Below are positions 54,956-63,288 of a stretch of 64,000 nt of DNA, piece by piece. The position numbers were made by a program, and so were the translations under genes. The DNA comes from Betaproteobacteria bacterium (GTDB lineage: Bacteria > Pseudomonadota > Gammaproteobacteria > Burkholderiales > SG8-39), in the NCBI GenBank assembly GCA_022340285.1, contig JAJDOG010000022.1:124001-188000 (forward strand), given 5' to 3'. The notes beneath the pieces were generated by a model, which searched no databases, was not told where the DNA came from, and saw nothing but the letters and a program-made list of their open reading frames with translations. Each line of letters opens with the position of its first letter. Within the stretch, counting starts at the first letter, position 1.

Positions 54956-56433
54956 TCGGGGAGCACCTCGCGGCACTGCAGGTCGTGGTGCCGCTCATGG
55001 CGGCGCCCATCATCGTTCTGGTCCGCAGGGGCGCATTCGCGTGGGCGCTCACCATGGTGGTGAGCATCGCCTCGCTCGCGATCGCGCTCGCGCTTCTCGT
55101 GCAAGTGCGCGAGGTCGGGGTCGTTTCCTACGCGCTCGGCAGCTGGGCGCCGCCGTGGGGCATCGAGTATCGGGTAGACATCGTCAACGCCTTCGTGCTG
55201 GTGCTCATCGGCCTGCTCGCGACAATCGGCGGCCCCTACGCGTGGCGCAGTTTCGCGGCCGAGGTTCCGGAGGACCAGCACTACCTGGGCTACGCGATGT
55301 TCTGTCTGTGCCTTGCCGGACTGCTCGGCATCGCGATCACGGGTGACGCGTTCAACCTGTTCGTCTTCCTCGAGATCTCCTCGCTCAGCACCTACGTCCT
55401 GATCGCGCTCGGTCGCGAACGTCGTGCGCTGGTGGCCTCCTACCAGTACCTGATCATGGGGACCATCGGCGCGACGTTCTACGTGATCGGCGTCGGGTTG
55501 CTCTTCCTGATGACCGGCACGCTGAATCTGCACGACCTCGCGACGCGTCTGGGCGATGTCGCGCATGCGCGACCGGTGCTTGCCGCGCTCGCTTTCGTGA
55601 CGGTCGGCATCTCCCTGAAGCTCGCGCTTTTTCCCCTGCATTTCTGGCTGCCCAACGCGTACGCGTACGCGCCGTCGGTCGTTTCCGCGTTCCTCGCCGG
55701 CACCGCGACGAAGGTCGCGATCTACGTCCTGCTCAGGTTCTACTTCACGGTGTTCGGGAAGAGCGAGATCTTCGATTCGCTACCGACGCAGGACATCTTC
55801 CTGGTGCTCTCGGTCGCCGCCATGTTCGTCGCATCGGCTGCGGCCGCCTACCAGGAAAACCTGAAGCACCTGCTCGCCTACTCGAGCCTGGGCCAGATCG
55901 GCTACATCACGCTGGGCATCGCGCTCGCGAACCAGGCGGGCCTTACCGGCGCCATCGTGCATCTCTTCAATCATGGCGTGACGAAGTCAGCGCTCTTCCT
56001 GCTGGCGGGCTGCATCTGGTTCCGGGTGCACAGCCTGCGGTTCGCGGATCTGGCCGGGCTCGCCCGCGTCATGCCGCTCACTTGCGCCGGGTTCGTCGTG
56101 GGTGGCCTCAGCCTCATCGGCGTTCCCGCAACCGCCGGGTTCGTCACCAAGTGGTATCTCGTGCTCGGCGCGCTCGAGACGGGTCACTGGTGGATCGTGT
56201 TCCTGCCCGTCGTGAGCTCGTTGATCGCGGTCTGGTACGTGTGGCGGTTCGTGGAGGCCGCATACTTTCGTGAGCCGGGACCGGCGCTGATCGGCATCAA
56301 GGAAGCGCCGCCGATCCTCCTGCTTCCAGCCTACGTGCTCGTGGCGCTGACCGTCTACTTCGGCCTCGACACGTCGTTCACCGTCGGCACGGCGTCGCGT
56401 GCGGCGGAAGTGCTGCTCGGGGGCCTCAGGTGA
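54952..56433 (+). CDS. mrpD: Mrp-type antiporter subunit D (NuoN/L/M-like), first copy
   Basis: This 493-residue protein with about 14 helices belongs to the proton-conducting transporter family of complex I and Mrp antiporters. It starts at a GTG overlapping mrpC. Family stretches are FNLFVFLEISSLSTYVLIAL, LALFPLHFWLPNAYAYAPS and NLKHLLAYSSLGQIGYITLG. It is one of three such subunits in the cluster, each potentially an ion-translocating unit. Confidence 0.93.
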   Translation: MIGEHLAALQVVVPLMAAPIIVLVRRGAFAWALTMVVSIASLAIALALLVQVREVGVVSYALGSWAPPWGIEYRVDIVNAFVLVLIGLLATIGGPYAWRSFAAEVPEDQHYLGYAMFCLCLAGLLGIAITGDAFNLFVFLEISSLSTYVLIALGRERRALVASYQYLIMGTIGATFYVIGVGLLFLMTGTLNLHDLATRLGDVAHARPVLAALAFVTVGISLKLALFPLHFWLPNAYAYAPSVVSAFLAGTATKVAIYVLLRFYFTVFGKSEIFDSLPTQDIFLVLSVAAMFVASAAAAYQENLKHLLAYSSLGQIGYITLGIALANQAGLTGAIVHLFNHGVTKSALFLLAGCIWFRVHSLRFADLAGLARVMPLTCAGFVVGGLSLIGVPATAGFVTKWYLVLGALETGHWWIVFLPVVSSLIAVWYVWRFVEAAYFREPGPALIGIKEAPPILLLPAYVLVALTVYFGLDTSFTVGTASRAAEVLLGGLR

Positions 56434-57893
56434 GCCCACTCGCCGCACTTGTCGCCGCGCTGGCGATTCCGCTAATCGGCGCGCTGCTGATTGCGATGGC
56501 AGGACGGGCGCCGAATCTCCGCGAGGCGATCACGCTGCTCACTGCCGTGCTCCTGTTCCTCGCGGTTGCATCGCTCACTCCGCACGTGCTCGCAGGGGGG
56601 CGGCCCCAGCTGGCGCTGTTCCAGATCTTGCCGGGCTTGCTGCTCGCGTTCCGGATCGAGCCGCTCGGCATGCTCTTCGCGCTCGTCGCGTCCGGGCTGT
56701 GGATCGTCAACTCGATTTACTCGATCGGCTACATGCGCGCGAACCGCGAGGAGCACCAGACGCGCTTCTATGTCTGCTTTGCCGGCGCACTGGGCGCCAC
56801 GATGGCGATTGCATTCGCCGGAAACCTGATCACGCTGTTCCTCGCGTACGAAGCCCTGACGCTGATCACCTACCCGCTGGTGACGCACCACGGCGACGAG
56901 GAGGCGAAGCGCGGGGGGCGAGTCTATCTGGGCTATCTGCTGACCACCTCGATCGTGTTGCTGCTCGTCGGCATCATCTTCACGTGGAATGTGGCCGGCA
57001 CGACCGACTTCCTGCCCGGCGGAATACTCGGCGATCACCTCGGCAAGGCGGCCACCGGTGGCCTGCTCGCGCTCTTCATGTTCGGAATCGGCAAGGCTGC
57101 ACTGATGCCGGTCCACCGCTGGCTGCCCGCGGCGATGGTCGCGCCAACACCTGTCTCCGCCTTGCTGCACGCTGTCGCTGTCGTGAAGGCAGGTGTGTTC
57201 TCCGTGGTGAAGGTAATCGTGTACATATTCGGCGTCGAGAACATCGCGGGGCTCTCGAGCGTCGATTGGCTGCCGTTCATGGCCAGCCTCACGATCATCC
57301 TCGCGTCGATCATCGCGCTACGCTCGGACAATCTGAAGCGCAGGCTCGCCTATTCGACCGTGAGCCAGCTTTCATACGTCGTGCTCGCCGCCGCCTTACT
57401 CGCTCCGCTCTCGATTGTCGGCGCGGTCTTCCACATCGCGGCCCACGCGGTGAGCAAGATCACCCTGTTCTTCGCCGCGGGCGCCATCTACACGGCCGCG
57501 CACAAGACTGAGGTCAGCCAGCTCGATGGCATCGGTCGTCGCATGCCCGTGACCATGGCGGCTTTCACGGTCGGCGCCCTGTCGCTCATTGGCATTCCGC
57601 CCGCCGCCGGATTCGTGAGCAAGTGGTACATCGTGTCCGGGGCGGCGGCGAGCGGACAGATCGGGGCGATCATCGTGCTGGTCGTGAGCACGCTGCTGAA
57701 CGCCGCCTATTTTCTTCCGATCGTGTACGCCGCATTCTTCCGGCCGCCGCCCGCCGGCGACGCGGCACACGGTGAAGCGCCGATTCCGATCCTGATTGCA
57801 CTGGTCGCGACAGCCGCCATGACCGTCGCCCTGTTCTTCTTCGCCGATGTGCCGTTGCAGCTCGCGCGGCAAGTGGCCGGACTGCCTGACTGA
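56430..57893 (+). CDS. Mrp/Mbh-type antiporter subunit D-like (NuoN/L/M-like), second copy
   Basis: This 487-residue protein of the same family starts at a GTG overlapping mrpD. It has NLITLFLAYEALTLITYPLV, HRWLPAAMVAPTPVSALLHAVAVVKAGVFSV (the histidine- and lysine-containing core helix of NuoL/M-like subunits) and NLKRRLAYSTVSQLSYVVLA. The presence of the ALLHAVAVVKAG segment sets it closer to NuoL/MrpA N-terminal domains than the first copy. It may replace the missing N-terminal part of MrpA. Confidence 0.9.
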   Translation: MSPLAALVAALAIPLIGALLIAMAGRAPNLREAITLLTAVLLFLAVASLTPHVLAGGRPQLALFQILPGLLLAFRIEPLGMLFALVASGLWIVNSIYSIGYMRANREEHQTRFYVCFAGALGATMAIAFAGNLITLFLAYEALTLITYPLVTHHGDEEAKRGGRVYLGYLLTTSIVLLLVGIIFTWNVAGTTDFLPGGILGDHLGKAATGGLLALFMFGIGKAALMPVHRWLPAAMVAPTPVSALLHAVAVVKAGVFSVVKVIVYIFGVENIAGLSSVDWLPFMASLTIILASIIALRSDNLKRRLAYSTVSQLSYVVLAAALLAPLSIVGAVFHIAAHAVSKITLFFAAGAIYTAAHKTEVSQLDGIGRRMPVTMAAFTVGALSLIGIPPAAGFVSKWYIVSGAAASGQIGAIIVLVVSTLLNAAYFLPIVYAAFFRPPPAGDAAHGEAPIPILIALVATAAMTVALFFFADVPLQLARQVAGLPD

Positions 57894-57904
57894 GGAGCTT
57901 TCCG

Positions 57905-58171
57905 ATGGCGGATACAACGCGAAAGACCGAAAAGACGTATTGGCTCGATCGCTCCGAGAACGTCACCAAGCTCTATCGCACGGTCTGGGGGATCGGGATC
58001 GTTCTGGTCGCGGCCGATCTCGTCATCCACCGGCACGAGGAGCTCGGGTTCGCCGCGTGGTTCGGCTTCTACGCCGCGTACGGGTTCGGCGCCTGCGTGA
58101 CGCTCGTCGTGACGGCCAAGGCTCTGCGGCGCGTGCTGATGCGGCCGGAGAACTATTATGACGAGCGCTGA
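57905..58171 (+). CDS. Small membrane protein within the antiporter operon, unknown
   Basis: This 88-residue protein has two hydrophobic segments (VWGIGIVLVAADLVIH and WFGFYAAYGFGACVTLVVTAKAL) and charged ends. It lies 11 bp after the second D-type gene, has a GAGGAG-type ribosome site, and overlaps the third D-type gene by 14 bp. I do not recognise a named family; its position suggests a structural or assembly subunit of the antiporter. Confidence 0.72.
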   Translation: MADTTRKTEKTYWLDRSENVTKLYRTVWGIGIVLVAADLVIHRHEELGFAAWFGFYAAYGFGACVTLVVTAKALRRVLMRPENYYDER

Positions 58172-59852
58172 ATTTCCCACCGCTCTGATCCTGATCCTCG
58201 GGGCCGCGTTCGTCCCTCTGTTCCGGGGTTGGGTCCGCCGTGCATGGCTGCTGCTCCTGCCGGTGCTCGCCTTCGCCCATCTCGTCGGCCTCCCGCATGG
58301 TTCGTTCGGCGAGGTACACGTCCTCGACTACACCCTGGTGATGATGCGGGTCGATCGGCTCAGCCTGCTGTTCGGATACGTCTTCCTCATCGCCGCGGCC
58401 CTGAGCGCGATTTACGCGATGCATCACGATGACACCCTCCAGCACGTGGCGGCGCTCGTCTATTCCGGCAGCGCGCTCGGTGCGGTCTTCGCGGGCGACC
58501 TGCTCACGCTCTTCATCTTCTGGGAGCTCACCGCGGTGTCGTCGGTCCTGCTGATGTGGGCACGTCGAACCGAGCGGGCCTTCGGCGCGGGTCTCCGCTA
58601 CGTGATCATCCAGCTGATTTCCGGCATGCTGCTGCTTGCCGGATCGCTGATCTATTTGCAGCAAGGCGGATCGCTCGCATTCGAGCATTTCACGCTGGCG
58701 CAACCTGGCGCGTGGCTGATTCTCGCTGCGTTCGGCATCAAGAGCTCGTTCCCGTTGCTCCACAATTGGCTCCAGGATGCCTATCCCGAGGCGACCGAGA
58801 CCGGGACCGTCGTGCTTTCGGCGTTCACCACCAAGCTCGGCATCTATGCGCTCGCGCGTGGATTCGCGGGCACGGAAATGCTGATCTGGGTCGGCACGGT
58901 GATGACCGCATTCCCGATCTTCTACGCAGTGATCGAGAACGATCTGCGCCGCGTGCTCGCCTACAGCATGACCAACCAGCTCGGCTTCATGGTCGTCGGC
59001 ATCGGACTCGGCACTGAACTCGCACTCAACGGAGCGGTCGCGCACGCGTTCGCCGACATCCTGTTCAAGGCGCTGCTGTTCATGTCCATGGGGGCGGTGC
59101 TTCTGCGCACCGGCACCGTCAAAGGGACGGATCTCGGTGGACTGTACAAGTCGATGCCGTGGACCACCGGATTTTGCATCGTGGGCGCCGCCTCCATCTC
59201 GGCATTTCCGCTCTTCAGCGGCTTCGTGACGAAGTCCATGGTGATGGCGGCGGCCGCGTCGGAAGGCCATCCCTTGGTATGGCTCGTTCTGCTCTTCGCG
59301 TCGGCCGGTGTGTTTCACCATGCCGGGATCAAGATTCCGTATTTCGCTTTCTTCGCCCACGACTCGGGGATCCGGTGCAGGGAAGCTCCGCTCAACATGT
59401 TGATCGCCATGGCGCTGGCGGCTGCGCTTTGCATCGGAATCGGCAGTTTCCCGGCGGCGCTTTACGCATTGCTGCCTTATCCGGTGACCTACGTCCCCTA
59501 TACGAGCGGGCACGTGCTGGCGCAGTTGCAGTTGCTGGTGTTCTCCGCATTGGCGTTCGCATGGCTGATGCGAACGGGAATCTATCCTCCAGAGCTACAC
59601 TCGGTGAATCTCGATTTCGATTGGTTCTACCGACGGCTCGGGGCTCGTGCGGCCGCAGGGCTGGTGACGGGATCGAGCGCCTTGTACCAACACATCGCGG
59701 CGCACGCCCAGCGGGCGCTGCGCGGAGCGTTGGCGCAGGGGGAGCGCTACTACGGCACGGACGGTCTACTCGCGCGGACCCGAACCACCGGCAGCATGGT
59801 CATGTGGGTGGCGATCCTGCTCGTCTTCTACCTCGTCCTGTACTACGTCTGA
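58158..59852 (+). CDS. Mrp/Mbh-type antiporter subunit D-like (NuoN/L/M-like), third copy
   Basis: This 564-residue protein is the third NuoL/M/N-family subunit. It shows LLTLFIFWELTAVSSVLLMWARR, SSFPLLHNWLQDAYPEATETG and NDLRRVLAYSMTNQLGFMVVG. It is the longest of the three and has a C-terminal extension of about 80 residues ending in a last helix (SMVMWVAILLVFYLVLYYV), loosely like the lateral end of NuoL. It overlaps the small membrane protein gene by 14 bp and ends the operon. Confidence 0.9.
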   Translation: MTSAEFPTALILILGAAFVPLFRGWVRRAWLLLLPVLAFAHLVGLPHGSFGEVHVLDYTLVMMRVDRLSLLFGYVFLIAAALSAIYAMHHDDTLQHVAALVYSGSALGAVFAGDLLTLFIFWELTAVSSVLLMWARRTERAFGAGLRYVIIQLISGMLLLAGSLIYLQQGGSLAFEHFTLAQPGAWLILAAFGIKSSFPLLHNWLQDAYPEATETGTVVLSAFTTKLGIYALARGFAGTEMLIWVGTVMTAFPIFYAVIENDLRRVLAYSMTNQLGFMVVGIGLGTELALNGAVAHAFADILFKALLFMSMGAVLLRTGTVKGTDLGGLYKSMPWTTGFCIVGAASISAFPLFSGFVTKSMVMAAAASEGHPLVWLVLLFASAGVFHHAGIKIPYFAFFAHDSGIRCREAPLNMLIAMALAAALCIGIGSFPAALYALLPYPVTYVPYTSGHVLAQLQLLVFSALAFAWLMRTGIYPPELHSVNLDFDWFYRRLGARAAAGLVTGSSALYQHIAAHAQRALRGALAQGERYYGTDGLLARTRTTGSMVMWVAILLVFYLVLYYV

Positions 59853-59975
59853 GCTCGGCTCGCCTGCGGGCGGAGCATGTATGGTGCGACGCAACTGACT
59901 TGGCGGCTAGGGCCATTCTGGGCTCGGCGCCTCCGGCAGTCGGGCAGGGGTGGGCGAACCACCACGCGACCATCC

Positions 59976-60029
59976 TTGATTTTCGGTCGCTCGGGGGATA
60001 GCATCCTCAAGCTAACTTATAAGATAAGT
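59976..60029 (+). promoter_or_regulatory. Promoter with overlapping palindromic operator upstream of the TRAP operon
   Basis: TTGATT (59976-59981) and TAGCAT (59999-60004), 17 bp apart, form a sigma-70-like promoter candidate. Just downstream the perfect inverted repeat ACTTAT-AAG-ATAAGT (60015-60029) would cover the start of transcription, the place for a repressor. Its AT-rich form in very GC-rich surroundings is striking and resembles operators of GntR-type regulators, which often control TRAP operons. No regulator gene is in the window. The rest of the 272-bp gap (59853-60124) holds no gene; AATCC-G-GGATT (60037-60047) is a second small palindrome. Confidence 0.5.
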
Positions 60030-60124
60030 GATTCCGCAATCCGGGATTCACGCGGGAGGCTGCACCCCCCCGACAACAGGCATTGCACCCACCAATTTTT
60101 CTGTTCGCAAATGAAGGAGGAAAC

Positions 60125-61267
60125 ATGAGGAGTGAGCAATCCACCAAGCCGCGTCCAGCGCGCCGGAAGTTTCTGACCGGTGCCGCGGCGGCCACCGCCG
60201 GCGCCGCGTCGCTCGGCTTCCCGATGATCGCGAAGTCCCAGTCGCCGATCGTCATCAAGATGCAGGGCGCCTGGAGCGCCACCGACATCTTCAACGAGTT
60301 CGCGCAGGAGTTCGTCACGCGCGTCAACGAAATGGCCGGCGGGCGGCTGCGCGTCGACTATCTGGTCGGTGGGGCGGTCGTGAAGCCTTTCGAGGTGACC
60401 GACGCGGTGTCCAAGGGCGTGCTCGACGCCGGCCACACCGTTCCGGTGTACTGGTACGGCAAGTCGAAAGTGGCCTCGCTGTTCGGCTCGGGCCCGATCA
60501 ACGGGATGGACGCGTTCCAGACGCTCTCCTGGATCTACCGCGGCGGCGGGCTGGCGCTCTACAACGAGCTGCTGCAGAAGCTCGGCCTGAACTACGTCGG
60601 CTTCTTCGCGATGCCGATGCCCACCCAGCCGCTCGGCTGGTTCAAGACTCCGATCTCCGACGCCAAGCAGCTCAAGGGCCTCAAGTACCGGACCGTGGGC
60701 CTCGCCGCCGACCTCTTCCAGCAGATGGGTGCCAAGGTGACGCAGCTCCCGGGCGGCGAGATCGTCCCGGCGCTCGAGCGTGGCGTGATCGATGCATTCG
60801 AGTTCAACAATCCGACCTCGGACAGCCGCTTCGGCGCCCAGGACGTGATCAAGAACTACGAGATGGGCTCGTACCACCAGGCGATGGAGTTCTTCGAGAT
60901 CTGCCTCAACAAGAAGAAGTGGGATTCGATGTCCAAGGACCTGCAGGCGATCTGGCGGTACGGGGTCGAAGCGGCCTCGCAGGCGAACTACTGGACCGCG
61001 ATGGCGAACTACCCGAAGGATCTGCGCAAGCTGATCGACAAGGACAAGGTCAATGTGCTCCGCACGCCGACGTCCGTCTTCCAGGCGCAGCTCGAGGCGT
61101 GGGACGTGCTGACCCAAAAGCTCTCCTCCGAGGATCCCTTCTTCAAGAAGGTCGTCGACTCGCAGCGTGCCTGGGCCAAGGACGTGGTCTTCTATTGGAC
61201 CTTCAACGACGCGCCGTTCCCGATGGGCTACGAACACGTCTTCAAGACCAAGCTGCCCAAAGCCTGA
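60125..61267 (+). CDS. dctP: TRAP transporter substrate-binding protein (DctP family)
   Basis: This 380-residue periplasmic protein binds a carboxylate-type solute for the TRAP permease. The N-terminus has a twin-arginine signal (ARRKFLTG, then a hydrophobic alanine-rich stretch), so export is probably by Tat. The mature part shows the DctP pattern: AGGRLRVDYLVGGAVVKPFEV, LKGLKYRTVGLAADLFQQMG (with the arginine that binds the ligand's carboxylate) and ALERGVIDAFEFNNP. The ATG at 60125 has a textbook AAGGAGGAAAC site. Ligand unknown; the FEFNNPTSD segment resembles 2-oxo/alpha-keto acid binders (TakP-like). Confidence 0.93.
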   Translation: MRSEQSTKPRPARRKFLTGAAAATAGAASLGFPMIAKSQSPIVIKMQGAWSATDIFNEFAQEFVTRVNEMAGGRLRVDYLVGGAVVKPFEVTDAVSKGVLDAGHTVPVYWYGKSKVASLFGSGPINGMDAFQTLSWIYRGGGLALYNELLQKLGLNYVGFFAMPMPTQPLGWFKTPISDAKQLKGLKYRTVGLAADLFQQMGAKVTQLPGGEIVPALERGVIDAFEFNNPTSDSRFGAQDVIKNYEMGSYHQAMEFFEICLNKKKWDSMSKDLQAIWRYGVEAASQANYWTAMANYPKDLRKLIDKDKVNVLRTPTSVFQAQLEAWDVLTQKLSSEDPFFKKVVDSQRAWAKDVVFYWTFNDAPFPMGYEHVFKTKLPKA

Positions 61268-61291
61268 CACTCAGGGAAAATGTGAGTGATT

Positions 61292-61326
61292 GGGGCGACA
61301 CCTCCGGGTGCCGCCCCATTTTAGTT
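61292..61326 (+). terminator. Stem-loop with T-tract between dctP and dctQ (attenuator-like)
   Basis: GGGGCG-A-CACC pairs with GGTG-C-CGCCCC around a TCCG loop (61292-61317; ten base pairs, one mismatch), followed by ATTTTAGTT. It resembles a factor-independent terminator, but the permease genes follow immediately, so partial termination that favours the binding protein is likely. A smaller hairpin, CACTCA/TGAGTG (61268-61288), precedes it. Confidence 0.72.
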
Positions 61327-61341
61327 GCTGGATAGCCTCCC

Positions 61342-61938
61342 ATGATCAAACGGTTCATCCGCGGCGTGGACGTACTCAGCAAGACGGTCGGGCACGCGTT
61401 CGCCTGGTGCATCATCATCCTGACCTTCGGCACGTCGTACGAGGTGTTCGTGCGCTACGTGCTCAACAATCCGACCAGCTGGGCCTTCGACTTCAGCTAT
61501 CTGATGTACGGCGCCCTGTTCTTCATGGCGGGCGCCTATACCCTGTCGCGCAACGGCCACGTGCGCGGCGATTTCATCTACCGGATGTGGCCCCCGCGCG
61601 GGCAGGCGACCATCGAGCTCGTGCTCTACATCCTGTTCTTCTTTCCTGGCGTGCTCGCACTCATGTACTCCGGATGGCTGTACGGCGTCGAGGCCTTCCG
61701 GATCCGCGAGGTGAGTGTCAATAGCCCGGCCGGCATCCCGGTCTGGCAGCTGAAGCTCCTGATTCCGTTCGGCGCCGGGCTGCTCGCGCTGCAGGGCATC
61801 GCGGAGGTGCTGCGTTGCATTCTCTGCATACGCGACGGCCAGTGGCCCGCGCGATTGCACGACGTCGAAGAGCTCGAGGATGTGCTCGTCCAGCAGCACG
61901 CTGCCGGGGCGACGGGCGAGAAGGGGGGCGCCAAGTGA
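61342..61938 (+). CDS. dctQ: TRAP transporter small permease (DctQ family)
   Basis: This 198-residue protein has four membrane helices, starting GHAFAWCIIILTFGTSYEVFVRYVL, with the family's NPTSWAFDFSYLMYGALFFMAGAYTL. It forms the fixed partner of the large permease. The C-terminal ~35 residues are charged and cytoplasmic. Its stop overlaps dctM (GTGA). The ribosome site is weak, so coupling or the upstream hairpins may set its level. Confidence 0.92.
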   Translation: MIKRFIRGVDVLSKTVGHAFAWCIIILTFGTSYEVFVRYVLNNPTSWAFDFSYLMYGALFFMAGAYTLSRNGHVRGDFIYRMWPPRGQATIELVLYILFFFPGVLALMYSGWLYGVEAFRIREVSVNSPAGIPVWQLKLLIPFGAGLLALQGIAEVLRCILCIRDGQWPARLHDVEELEDVLVQQHAAGATGEKGGAK

Positions 61939-63281
61939 GCGATCCCGTCATCGCCCTGGTGATGCTGGGGTTGTTCATCTTCATCATCCTGCTCGGCTTC
62001 CCCATCGCTTTCACTCTGATGGGAATGGGCGTCGGTTTCGGGTTCTATGCGTACTATCAGGCCGGTCAGGAGCTCTTCGACAACAGGATCTTCTACCTGC
62101 TGACGCAGAACACCTGGAGCATCATGAGCAACGACGTGCTCGTTGCCGTGCCGTTGTTCCTGTTCATGGGGTACGTGGTCGAGCGATCGAACATTCTCGA
62201 CCGCCTGTTCTACAGTCTCCAGGTCGCGCTGCGCCACATCCCGGGCTCGATGGCGGTGGCGGCGCTGCTGACCTGCGCGATGTTCGCCACCGCGACCGGC
62301 ATCGTCGGCGCGGTCGTGACGCTGATGGGGCTGCTCGCGTTTCCGGTAATGCTCAGGGCCGGATACGACCAGAAGCTGTCGGCAGGCGTCATCTGCGCCG
62401 GCGGAACGCTCGGCATCCTCATTCCACCCTCGATCATGCTGATCGTGTATTCGGCCACCGCATCGGTCTCGGTGGTCAGGCTGTACGCCGCGGCGATGCT
62501 GCCGGGTTTCCTGCTGGCGGGGCTCTACGTCCTGTACGTGATCACGCGCGCGGCGATCAATCCCAAGCTCACGCCGCCGCTGCCGAAGGAAGAGAGCGAG
62601 GTGCCGTGGAGCAAGGCTTTCCTGCTGCTCGCGCAGGCGTTCGTGCCGCTAGCGGTGCTGATCTTCGCGGTGCTCGGCTCGATCCTGTTCGGCCTGGCGA
62701 CGCCGACCGAGGCCGCCGCGGTCGGCGCCCTCGGCAGTCTCGTCCTGGCGGCCGCCTACCGCGCGCTCACCTGGCCACGCCTTCAGGAGGCGGTCTACCT
62801 CACGGCGCGCACCTCGGCGATGGTGTGCTTCCTGTTCGTCGGATCCTGGACCTTCTCGTCGGTCTTCTCGTATCTGGGCGGCGAGGGCGTCATCAAGGCA
62901 TTCGTTCTCGGCCTCGACCTCAACCCGATCCTGTTCCTGATCATCTCGCAGTTCATCATCTTCCTGCTCGGCTGGCCGCTCGAGTGGAGCGAGATCATCA
63001 TCATCTTCGTGCCGATCTTCCTGCCGCTGCTGCCACACTTTCACGTCGATCCGATGTTCTTCGGCATTCTTGTGGCCCTCAACCTGCAGACGTCGTTTCT
63101 CACCCCGCCGATGGCGATGTCGGCGTATTACCTGAAGGGCATCGCGCCGCCATCCGTGGAGCTGTGGACCATTTTCAAGGGGTGCTTCCCGTTCCTCGCC
63201 ATGGTTTTCGTCACGATGATCCTCGTTTACGTGTTCCCGCAGCTGCATCTGTGGCTGCCGAACCTGATCTACGGACGCTGA
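61935..63281 (+). CDS. dctM: TRAP transporter large permease (DctM family)
   Basis: This 448-residue protein with about 12 helices starts at a GTG overlapping dctQ. The family landmarks are LLGFPIAFTLMGMGVGFGFY, MSNDVLVAVPLFLFMGYVVERS and GVICAGGTLGILIPPSIMLIVYS. It couples solute uptake to the sodium gradient. A longer frame upstream lies in dctQ, and a parallel frame on the same strand is a shadow. Confidence 0.94.
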   Translation: MSDPVIALVMLGLFIFIILLGFPIAFTLMGMGVGFGFYAYYQAGQELFDNRIFYLLTQNTWSIMSNDVLVAVPLFLFMGYVVERSNILDRLFYSLQVALRHIPGSMAVAALLTCAMFATATGIVGAVVTLMGLLAFPVMLRAGYDQKLSAGVICAGGTLGILIPPSIMLIVYSATASVSVVRLYAAAMLPGFLLAGLYVLYVITRAAINPKLTPPLPKEESEVPWSKAFLLLAQAFVPLAVLIFAVLGSILFGLATPTEAAAVGALGSLVLAAAYRALTWPRLQEAVYLTARTSAMVCFLFVGSWTFSSVFSYLGGEGVIKAFVLGLDLNPILFLIISQFIIFLLGWPLEWSEIIIIFVPIFLPLLPHFHVDPMFFGILVALNLQTSFLTPPMAMSAYYLKGIAPPSVELWTIFKGCFPFLAMVFVTMILVYVFPQLHLWLPNLIYGR

Positions 63282-63288
63282 GCACGGC

